Assembly (NCBI GenBank): GCA_963971425.1
Contig: OZ020514.1
Span: 45,351,527 to 45,415,526 of the forward strand
Source: Bryoerythrophyllum caledonicum
Lineage: Eukaryota > Streptophyta > Bryopsida > Pottiales > Pottiaceae
DNA length: 64,000 nt
Direction of reading: 5' to 3'
Part shown: positions 56,079 to 64,000 of the stretch, one piece after another
Layout of the letters: each line of letters starts with the position of its first letter
Numbering within the stretch: the first letter of the stretch is position 1
The notes under the pieces: model-generated
Told to the model about the DNA's origin: nothing
What the model saw: the letters and a program-made list of their open reading frames with translations, nothing else
The model's database searches: none
Program-made: the position numbers and the translations under genes

Positions 56079-57002
56079 GGGGCCACCTGCGCCCGGGAGT
56101 TGAGGCGAATGGGCGTGGAGGCCGCGGCCTTTGATCGGGACGCATTCCCGCGGGAGAAAGTTTGCGGCGGGTTTCTCTCGCCGGGCGCGGTGGAGGCCCT
56201 GCGTTCGCTGGGCATGCTCGATGCGGTTCGCCGGGCCGGGGCGACGGAAGTGCGTTCGGCGCGAATCCGGGTGGCCGGCGCGGAGTTGAAGTTCGAATTG
56301 CCGCGTCCGGGTCTGGGCATCTCGCGTCGGGCGCTCGATGCCATTGTGGCGGACCACGGCGCGGTGGAACGGGGGGCCGTACAAGCGGTCAATGCGGACG
56401 GTGACTGCTTCCGGGTTGCACTCGATCATGAAGAAATCCTGGCGCGTGTCGTCGTGGACGCCGCAGGAAAGCTCAGTCGCTTCAGCCCGCGCCGGAGTTC
56501 CGAAGAGTTCGGAGTGCAATTCTATGAACCGGATTCCGGGAAGGGAATCCTGGATTTCTGGTTTTTCGCCGACGGTTATGGGGGCTCGGTCGGCGTGGAA
56601 GGGGATCGGACGAATTCGTGTTTCCTGATCCGGAAGCAGGCGCTGCCGCGGTATGTCAACAAGCCGGGCTGTCTCGTGACGGGGCCGGTTTCTTACGATG
56701 CCGGGCGCTCGCCCTGGATTGCGATCGGCGACGCCGCGGGAATGATCGACCCGTTCTGCGGAGAAGGAATCCGGCACGCGCTCGATACCGGACGCGCGGC
56801 AGCGCATGTAGTGTCGCAGGGTCTTCGAGAGGGCTTGAGCTATCGCGAGATGAAGATCCTTTATGCGCGCCGGCGCCGGCGCGCATGGATCGGAAAGCGG
56901 GCGCTGGTCCGCTGGCTCCGGCTGGCGATCCGGCATCCTGAAATCCTTCGCCGCGCCTTCACGCTTCGCCCCGAATGGTTCGTCGCGCGACTCTGGGGCT
57001 GA
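56079..57002 (+). CDS. Bacterial FAD-dependent oxidoreductase (geranylgeranyl reductase family), 5' truncated
   Basis: The frame is open into the gap; the first visible residues (GATCARELRRMGVEAAAFDR, then FPREKVCGG) match the part just after the N-terminal FAD-binding glycine motif. GDAAGMIDPFCGEGI near residue 215 is the second FAD-contacting motif of the family, and the C-terminal helical region is complete to TGA at 57002. Family members reduce prenyl chains or oxidise ring compounds using FAD; the substrate cannot be told. GC content is far above the surroundings and there are no introns. Fifteen bases separate it from the next gene, an operon-like spacing. Confidence 0.8.
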   Translation, partial: GATCARELRRMGVEAAAFDRDAFPREKVCGGFLSPGAVEALRSLGMLDAVRRAGATEVRSARIRVAGAELKFELPRPGLGISRRALDAIVADHGAVERGAVQAVNADGDCFRVALDHEEILARVVVDAAGKLSRFSPRRSSEEFGVQFYEPDSGKGILDFWFFADGYGGSVGVEGDRTNSCFLIRKQALPRYVNKPGCLVTGPVSYDAGRSPWIAIGDAAGMIDPFCGEGIRHALDTGRAAAHVVSQGLREGLSYREMKILYARRRRRAWIGKRALVRWLRLAIRHPEILRRAFTLRPEWFVARLWG

Positions 57003-57017
57003 CGGACCAGCGCAACC

Positions 57018-57858
57018 ATGATCGTTCTCTACATCCTCGGCGCCCTCGTCATTCTTCAAGGCGTCGTCAGCCTTCGCGGCGGTATTGGCTCGGCGCGGCA
57101 CATCGTCACGTTTCGGCCCACAGCTCCGTGGCGCCGAGAGTTGCGGTTTTCTGTCCGGGGGCAGGGGACTGGACGCGGAGTTCCCGCTGAATGTCGCGTC
57201 CATTTGCGATCAGGACTACGTCCATTTGCGATCAGACTACCCGTTCTTCAGCGTCAGATTCGGACCAAGGATCCGGCATACGCGCAACTGAAACAACTCG
57301 GCGCCACAATCCTGGTCGCCGGATCGGCAGTGGCTTCCGGCCAGAAAGTTCACAACCTGCTGTATGCCGTCGAGCGCGCGCCCGCCGATGCCGAAGTGTT
57401 TGTGTTCTGTGATTCGGACGCGCGCTACCCGCGGCATTGGATCCGGGATCTGGTGGCCCCGTTGCAGACGCCGGGCGTCGCTGTCAGCACGGGTTACCGA
57501 TGGTACGGCGCGCTGAGCGGGCGATGGCCCGCGCTGCTCCGTTCGATTTGGAATGCCTCGGTGGTCACCCTGCTCGGGAGTCACGAACGAAACTTTGCCT
57601 GGGGCGGTTCGATGGCGTTGCGGCGCGACGTCTTCGCAGAAATTCGGGTGCGGGAATTCTGGGAGGGCTCGATCAGCGACGACTACGGCGTTACCCGCGC
57701 GGCTCGCGCCGCGCGCATGCGAATCGTCTTCACTCCAACGTGCCTGATTCCATCGTATGGCGACTGCAGCTGGCGCGAGTTGCTGGACTTCACGACCCGG
57801 CAGATTCTAATCGCCCGCATCCACGACCCGTCGCTGTGGCGCGCCGATTTTATTGTGA
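57018..57858 (+). pseudogene. Bacterial family 2 glycosyltransferase, frameshifted and 3' truncated
   Basis: An N-terminal membrane segment (MIVLYILGALVILQG) is followed by a GT2 domain with FCDSDARYP (DxD), AWGGSMALRRDVF, ISDDYGVTRAAR and RQILIAR in place of the Q/RxxRW motif. This pattern is like ceramide glucosyltransferase/HpnI-type enzymes. Between about 57165 and 57245 the sense frame shifts (RGLDAEFPLNVASICDQDY is in another frame), associated with a short duplication of CATTTGCGATCAG (about 57211 and 57223). The frame is cut off near 57858, where plant-like hAT coding resumes without an N gap. Confidence 0.7.
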
Positions 57859-60800
57859 TGTCGTCTCAACAAAGGACTCAAACGAAGGATGGGCTCCATG
57901 GTACACATTTAACAAGAAGGATCAAGTGACATGTGTTTGGTGCAATTACACGTTCGCATACAAACGTGGGAGGTGCATGTCACACTATGGGTATCCACAA
58001 TGGACGAAGACTTCGTGCACTAAGGCCCCAACAGTTGTTAAGGCATGTTTTAAAAGATGCGGGAATATTATTCCTACTAGGATGACCAAGGCGGAGATCG
58101 TTGGCCTTCCTAGCGCACCAGCAACATGTTCCACTGAACCTTGTTCTAGCCAATACATCCAACAAGGTAGTTTCTTGGAAACTCGAAATGAGGAGAACAC
58201 GCAGTCCACGAATCCTCTAAGCCAAGCAGCATCATCAACACCAAGATCTGTACGACAACGGAGCTTTCCAGAGGCTTACCAAATAGAAAAACGAAAAGAA
58301 TTTGACGAATTATTGGCACAATTTTTTTATGAAGCCAACGTTGCATTCAACGTGGTTAGACATCCGGCCTTCATCAAGGCCACCCTCGCAACGTCAAAGG
58401 CCGGTTTCGATTATACACCGCCATCGTACAATGCCATGAGGACGACATACATTGAGCCTCTAAAAAAAAAGTGAAAGACCTTGTGGACAAGAAGACCGGC
58501 GTAGATATTGCCAAGTATGGGGCAACAATATGCTCGGACGGGTGGGACAATGTTACACGTCGCCCTCTCATGAATATCATGCTCGTATGTCCAATGGGTG
58601 ATATCTTCTTGAGGTCTATAGACACCACGGGTATGAAAAAATCTACGGCATATATAGGGGACCAATTGAAAAGTTTTATCCGTAAGGTTGGACCATTGAA
58701 TGTGGTCCAAGTGTGCACCGATAATGCTTCAAACATGTTGGGGGCAATGAAGAAGGTCAACGATGAGTACGCGCACATATATACTCAAGGGTGTTGTGCA
58801 CATATTTTGGACCTCCTGCTCGAGGACTCGGGGAAGGAAAGCCTGTTTGCAGACCTCGTCCAGAAGGCGAAACAGATTGCATTGTATATCCGGAACCACC
58901 ATGTGCCCATGGCCCTTTTTCGTCGATTTTTGCCAAAATTGTCTCTGTTGTGGCCAGCAGCAACAAGGTTTGCATGCAATAACATAATGATCCATCGTCT
59001 ATTGGAAGTGAAGAATGCCCTGGAGATGGTTGTGATAGACCGAGCATGGATATCCTACGTATCCTCTCTTTTCGATAGGCAAAACGGGCACCGTGCCCAT
59101 GCGAAGGCATCGCAGGTGCGAGCCACCGTTCTAGATGAGACTTTCTGGCATCGGTGCACTAACTTTGAATTTGTAGTGGCACGAGTACTAAAGGCATTGC
59201 GGACTTTTGATGGTGACACTCCGGCAATGGGAATTGCTTGGGTGACCATGAACAAGGTAAAGGAGCACGTGTTCAAGTTGCGCAATGCGCCATTCAACAT
59301 GCTTGACGGAATTGCAACTCGCCTTGAAGGATCATTCCTACGGCGTTGGGAGATGATGACAACAGATCTTCATTATGGAGGGGCTTTATTGAATCCTTAT
59401 CTAGCCAATAACTTGCAAATTCAAAACAATGGTGAGGCCAAAAGGGCCCTAAACAAGGTTGTTATGACGCTCTGTGGTCCACTCGGAGTGTCTTTTTCGG
59501 CAGAAATGCTCGAAATCACGGAGTACGAAGAATTGCGAGGCCCATATTCACTCGAGGAGGTTGGGGAAATTGAAAACAGCAACCTCTTGCCTCACCAATG
59601 GTGGAACCGCGTGGGCGGGCAATCATTGCCTATCATTGCGAAGCGTATACTAGCACAAACCTGCTCGGCCTTGTCATGTGAGCGTAATTGGAGCATGTAT
59701 TCGTTAGTGCATAGTAAGAGCCGAAATCGCTTGGGAGTGCAGAAAGCAGAAGATTTGGTTTACATCTACACGAATAGTCGATTGTTCCATGAACGTGCTC
59801 GTCCAGACCCGATTTGATGGTATGAGGAGAATGTGCATTCGGAAGAGTCTGATCCAGATGAGGGACTTCCTTCAAACAGAGAGGACGAGGGTTTGGAGTC
59901 GGATGATGAGGGTTATAACTGGATGGGCGGCGATTGGGAAGACCTTGCCGGTGACAACAACCCTGTCTCTGATCATAGCTCACCTAGGGACAACTCTGCA
60001 AACAACGAGCACGGTGGAGATGCACTACATGACCATTTTCACAACGTCCACGGTGACCCAGTGGATCCTTTTGTGTTTGATGATGTCCACGCAGCGGCAG
60101 TCCATACTGTAGTAGAATTATCGGGTGAAGACCGTGCCCAAGAAGCTAGGGCAGACGAAGATGGGTCGGCATTGGCGGGCAATCTTGATGGAGATGACAA
60201 CATCTCGGAGAATCAGTCTATGAACTCAAACGGCTCTAGCGCCTCGGGCCCTTCTAGTGGCGATGGCCCTGAACTCGACGGTCATGGCATTGGCATTGTA
60301 GCAAACGATACATTTCCTCACGATGGAAACGAAGTGAGTAGTGGTGGAAACGATAATGAATCCCATGAGCCAATGGCCACCACGGGGTCCATTGAAGTTG
60401 TGAGAAGCTCTCCGATTTTGCCTCAAGCAATAGAACCGGACTCAGAGGAAGACATGCCACTACAAGATTTGTTTCGGTGGCCCTGTGATCAAAGTACCGC
60501 ATTGATCGGAAGAACTCTTTTACGTGTAAAGAAAAAGACCTCTTCAACAATAGTTCGGCCACCCGTCCACCGTAGCGCACTCGGCCCAAATGGTGGTGTA
60601 GAGCGTGCAATACTAACCCCACAACTTCCCTCCGCGAGAGTTGGGTCCTCTACTATGAGCAGCCATTTAGGGACACGGAGGGGCGAGAACAATGGTACTC
60701 TCCCTTTCTTCACGGGACCTTGGCGAGGTGGAACCTCGGAGAGAGTCATTGGGGCTAAAAGCAACCGCTCCAAAAACATGGATGGAGTAACAGACAAAAG

Positions 60801-61309
60801 GAAGAATATCCGAGTAAAACGACTTGTGAACGCCGCATGAACTACTGGAGCCGAGCTACAATTACGAAACTTGGCCTCGGAGATTGAGGAGTACGTGGCA
60901 CCAGTCTTGGAAAATGCAGCGGAGAACTTCTCATCATTGGGCGATGATGCAGACGATGAGGATTGCGATGAGGTACCTGGCGACAATACGGTGGTGCTTC
61001 GCGGGCTTTCTCTTCCCCAAAATGTTCGCCGATCAAAACGAAAGCGAAAACACAATGAAGAATCCTCAAGCTCAGATGATTAAAAGATGACGGACATGAG
61101 GGTACTACAAGTTAAAAGTGACTTTAGTCGTGAGGTGATAGCATGGTACAATAGCACCGCGGTTTTAAACTATGTACTTGGTGTTGAGAGTGCCCATTCA
61201 TGAAAGCACCACATAGAAATAAATAATTTTAATGTTAGAGCACCCTTGTACAATTGAATTCTTTCACATTCTCTAAACCTCAGCCCTTTTGAGGGGCAGA
61301 CGCAGTATT

Positions 61310-61620
61310 CGATCGCGCGCGCGACCTACAATGGAACGCGCCAGGCCTGTGACGCAACGCGCCCGGCCCCTAACGGTACGCGCCCGACCTTGACGGTACG
61401 CGCTCGACCCTGAGTGCAACGCGCCCAGCCCTGACGCGTACGCGCCCGGCCCTGAAATGCACGCGCGAGGCCCTTAAGGAATGCGCCCGACCCTATATGC
61501 ACGCGCCCGGCCCTAATTGGAACGCGCCCGGCCCTACATGAACGTGCCCGGTCCAGATTGGTACGCGCCCGGCCCCAAATGCTGCGCGCGCGGTCCGAAG
61601 GCACGCGCCCGCCCCTTGAT
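61310..61620. repeat. Subterminal array ACGCGCCCGGCCC, right
   Basis: About 14 units of 20-25 bp contain ACGCGCCCGGCCCT with variable spacers. It is the inverted counterpart of the array at 51999-52440, at a similar distance from the element end (about 190 bp against 175 bp). Such subterminal repeats are common binding sites for hAT transposases; that role here is inferred. Confidence 0.85.
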
Positions 61621-61814
61621 GTGACGTGGAATGCCGTCTGACGTGTCGTGCACACGTGTTTTACCAGGGGGTAAGTTGAAAATTAGATTTAGGGTTTGTA
61701 ATTTTTTTTTACACGCAATTGACCGCCAAAAAGTGTTGTCCGTCTTGTCCGTCCGTCCTACTGTCCGTCCGTCCGATGTCTTCGGGCCCCTGTCCGTCTA
61801 TGTAGACAACCATG

Positions 61815-61822
61815 TTTGAGAG
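61815..61822. repeat. Right 8-bp target duplication of the hAT element (TTTGAGAG)
   Basis: Identical to 51817-51824. Removing one copy and the element joins two parts of an exon of the D gene. Confidence 0.9.
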
Positions 61823-63533
61823 TCTCAGATACTTATGGCCGTCCTTATGGCAGCCAGACGTTCGTCGTTTGAATAGACGACCTCGATGACTTGCCCTTTG
61901 TCTGCAAAAAAAATCGAGCGACACAATTGAGAACTTGGAATGCCAACAATCACAATGCAACAACGAGAATCACACACATCATAGCATACCGCGGGGAGAT
62001 CGAAATATATTCCTATCCACTTATCAAACCAAGCCAGGTTATTGCAGGACCTCCACCGATGTTCACAATGACATTTTTGGGCGCCGCAAGTGTCCCAATA
62101 ATATCATCAACCGCGTCGATATTGAAATTCGCCCACCTGAGCTAATTCCACCGCGTTGTCACATTCTTGAAATCCGATGCGGATACTACAGACTTGAATG
62201 GCATGTCGTTCCCAAAGAATCGACTAAAGGATGCCGCAGGCTGGCAGCCCTGTTCATTCCCATAGACAAAATTGAAGTAGAGAGGAAGTGTCAGTTCAGG
62301 AGTTGGAGGTTTCTTGAAGCCCTCAGTACCCTCTGTGATATATAATGTTGATGAAAAATTCCATGGTTTGATCTGGTGAACCGTCGAACCCTTCTCCGCA
62401 ATAGCATTCGCAACGTCCACCATACCATCTGGTCGGTGATAAACACGCCAGGATTACAAGCCCTCCGAAATTGATGCTCATCCTTGTACTCCATGGCGTG
62501 CAAAGTTCTCACGACCCGCTCATAGATACCGTTGAAATCGGATTCATGGCCAGTATCTCGATCAACGAAGCAGGAAACAAACACCATGGTTGCATCCATC
62601 GCCAACCATCCCTTCTCCAATAATGTGGACAAGCGAGTAGACTTCTCAACATCCCCAGTAAGCTTGTCCATGGTGGTGCACCTATAAAAGGCGGAAAATG
62701 ACTCAACGGCAGTCGACGGCTCGGGCAGACGCTCCTGCGATGAAATTTGCCTCTGCTGATCGAAGAGCAACTTTAGAACGGCTGGAAAGTCTTCTCGCTT
62801 CAAGGATGGCGCCAAGATATTCCCTCGCTTTGCAAAGAACTTAATGCCACCCTTATCCTTCATCAACCTGTCATACCAAGACTCAACGACAAACTCCGAA
62901 ACCTTGAATTCATTGACCCCATCACCGTACTCCGTCTCCATATAAGACACATCCTTCTGAGTCTTTGACTTCAACGACTTCGACTTAAAGTAGTGCATAA
63001 ACTCATTTTTGATGAGTCTCTTCTTCTTCTTGATGCTGCACCAGTAATCAAGTCCCTTAAGAACAGGAGTCTTCTTCGTGGACATGGTCGACTTAATCGA
63101 GCACTTCTTCTCCATGACCAGCTTAGCAACTCTATCAATATCAGTCTCCTACATGGTATAAAACGGCTGAAGATCGCCCTTTCTCAAGGCCTTACTTTGG
63201 TACCGCCTTTGTTTTGCCCTCTCCCTCCTCACCACAGCATCCGCATCATCGGCCTCGTTGGCAGAGTCGTCGTCCGCAACGCTAGGAAAAGTGCATTGCA
63301 CCCCGTATGGATCAGGTAGTAGACCACTAATCCAGTTCTCCTGGATGCTAAGTCAGATCTGATAAACCCGCTCACCGACAAAGAGATGCAGCAACTTTGG
63401 CTGACCAGTGGCATCATCTTTTGTGAAGTCATTCTTCGTGAATACAGCGGGAACCTTATCTAGCCAAACCTGCACGAAAAGAATCGACACAAAGAACATC
63501 ATCAGAGACTCGGATCGAAGAAAGCAGGAGGGT

Positions 63534-63905
63534 ATGATAGGAAGATCTTCCCATCCAATGAGACGCGGAGGATAGGAAGATCTTTCGATCTATAAGAATG
63601 ACGCGAAGTCTAGAGGTAGAGAAGATAGGAAGATCTTTCGATATATAAGAATGATGCGAAGTCTAGAGGCAGAGAAGATAGGAAGATCTTTTGATCTATA
63701 AGAATGACGCAAAGTCTAGAGGCAGAGAAGTTTAAGCATACGCTTATGCAACGGGGTCAAAAGGTGCATGGGAAATTCCTTAGAACGACAACATCCAACA
63801 ATAATAACAGACGTCAAAGGACACTGCGGATGGAAAGATATTTCGATCTCTGTGACCACTACGGTGATTAGAGGACCCTTGGGATAGGAATATATTCCGA
63901 TCAAT
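63534..63905. repeat. Palindrome array D in an intron
   Basis: A perfect GGAAGATCTTCC lies at 63540-63551. Diverged copies (GGAAGATCTTTCGATC and relatives) lie at about 63574, 63628 and 63680 in a 53-bp tandem unit (TATAAGAATGACGC, GAAGTCTAGAGG). More diverged forms occur at 63832 and 63884. All lie in the ~500-bp intron between 63470 and 63971. A weaker site sits in the next intron at about 61999. Confidence 0.85.
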
Positions 63906-64000
63906 TCTGTGGTAAACAACATAACAACGCGGACAAGAAAATGCAATTTAACAAATGGTTTCAGACTTACATTGAATTGTGGCGAGTGTGCCAAACCATT

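Larger units (their letters stand above)
55225..61083 (+). pseudogene. hAT transposase, interrupted by gap and foreign DNA
   Basis: The first block (55225-55877) is one frame with a TGA at 55540. A TTTTTTACAG acceptor just before 55242 suggests an upstream exon. After the foreign segment, coding resumes near 57860 with a BED-type zinc finger (VTCVWCNYTF...HYGYP). A DUF659-like core follows (ICSDGWDNVTRRPLMN, VCTDNASNMLGAM), then the C-terminal hAT dimerisation region (PHQWWNRVGG, AQTCSALSCERNWSMY, KSRNRLG). A frameshift in an A run at about 58465 and TGA codons at 59815 and 60838 interrupt it. Past 59815 the frame continues with a long acidic tail (SEESDPDEGL) to a basic end (RRSKRKRKH) at 61083. 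All three TGAs are consistent with CGA-to-TGA change. Not functional as assembled. Confidence 0.8.
51825..61814. mobile_element. 9,990-bp hAT element with kinase-like gene, inserted in an exon of D
   Basis: Bounded by a perfect 8-bp duplication. The ends are CAGGGTTGTTC and (minus strand) CATGGTTGTCT, matching at 8 of 11 bases. Both flanks have GTCCGTCC-type repeats just inside the ends (51838-51905 and 61738-61797), then a second inverted similarity (CAACCCTAGT / CAAACCCTAAAT...). Inside are a minus-strand kinase-like gene and a plus-strand hAT transposase gene, divergent around a GC-rich array. Its stated length includes the 200-N gap and about 1.8 kb of foreign-looking DNA. The restored host reading frame is independent support for the boundaries. 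Confidence 0.9.
47955..64000. mobile_element. Element D: HAD/ParB arm of a giant TIR element, interrupted by a hAT element
   Basis: It starts with GCCACATTTAACTAAAT at 47955-47971, identical over 17 bases to the inward-reading end of A. Next comes an inverted pair around AAATCTAGA...ATCTAGA. It carries HAD2, HAD1 and the ParB/methyltransferase-like gene, all on the minus strand as in B. The private palindrome GGAAGATCTTCC lies on both sides of the hAT insertion (48170-51004 and 61996-63905), showing that the two pieces were once continuous. The transposase arm would lie right of the window. Confidence 0.65.
61815..64000 (-). pseudogene. ParB/methyltransferase-like gene of element D, part right of the hAT insertion
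   Basis: Exons on the minus strand: up to 63972 (ending LAHSPQFN before GTAAGT), 62030-63469, and 61901 onward into the target duplication (KGQVIEVVYSNDERL). The middle exon starts VWLDKVPAVFTKNDF, matching KVVPTIFTHLG of the B gene. Later FYTM-stop-ETDIDRVAKLVMEKKCSIK aligns with LYYIRVEDLDYLAHLVLAKKVCIK of B. It ends VIVNIGGGPAITWLG, the glycine motif. In-frame TGA (63353), TAG (63149) and TAG (62142) and a 5-bp duplication (ATGGT twice, near 62424) break it. The GQH exon would lie beyond 64000. Confidence 0.6.

Noticed and set aside
56078..57858. Recent horizontal transfer of bacterial genes into the transposon
   Set aside because: The segment abuts a fixed-size N gap and keeps bacterial composition and operon spacing; assembly contamination is the simpler explanation until reads show both junctions.

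Overview
The window looks like nuclear DNA of a land plant or close streptophyte relative, most likely a non-flowering lineage. Reasons: AT-rich intergenic DNA, spliced genes with GT..AG introns, degenerate CCCTAAA telomere-type sequence, and plant-type hAT, pogo/Tigger-like and TTAA-target elements. Almost everything recognisable is mobile DNA, much of it nested. I see no ordinary host gene, tRNA or rRNA. One 1.8 kb stretch (56078 to about 57858), beside a run of exactly 200 N, is bacterial in base composition and gene content. It is probably a contaminant joined during assembly.

The main content is a family of very large terminal-inverted-repeat (TIR) elements, here called A (1-4990), E (about 6585-10383), B (from 11071), C (18747-40294) and D (from 47955). 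Their ends share a motif close to GCCACATTTAACTAAAT, usually followed by a small hairpin. C appears to be present end to end (about 21.5 kb) and shows the layout. One arm carries an outward-facing gene of about 940 codons for a putative DDE-type transposase with a DUF7869-like core. The other arm carries an outward-facing spliced gene with a ParB/DGQHR-like motif (GQHxVEA) and a methyltransferase-like Gly-rich motif, followed by one or two FCP1/NIF-like HAD genes with a DLNG motif. A and E show only the transposase arm; B and D show only the ParB/HAD arm.

Each element has its own short palindrome repeated many times in promoters, introns and tandem arrays: A TCGTAGGATCCTACGA; E TTAGCTCGANTCGAGCTAA; B CCGGAGATCTCCGG; C TATCCTCGASTCGAGGATA; D GGAAGATCTTCC. 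An element-private palindrome beside a ParB-like/methyltransferase-like gene and a transposase is the feature I consider least explained by known systems.

Layout. 1-4990: A, with a decayed transposase. 4991-6584: no gene. 6585-10383: E, transposase with its catalytic core deleted. 10400-11015: foldback repeat. 11071-17300: B, two HAD genes and the ParB/methyltransferase-like gene, one exon split by a 925 bp TTAA-type MITE. 17380-18740: non-coding retroelement-like sequence. 18747-40294: C, with a second MITE copy and a Tigger-like element inside it. 40300-46080: retroelement-like ORFs. 46100-47950: probably the displaced 5' part of B. 47955-64000: D, interrupted within an exon by a 9,990 bp hAT element (51825-61814) with a perfect 8-bp target duplication. 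The hAT carries a kinase-like gene, its transposase and three GC-rich arrays.

Many of these genes keep one reading frame for kilobases but contain in-frame stops. Where I compared copies, nearly every stop can be read as C-to-T change of a CGA, CAA or CAG codon. This fits silenced, methylated DNA decaying by deamination.
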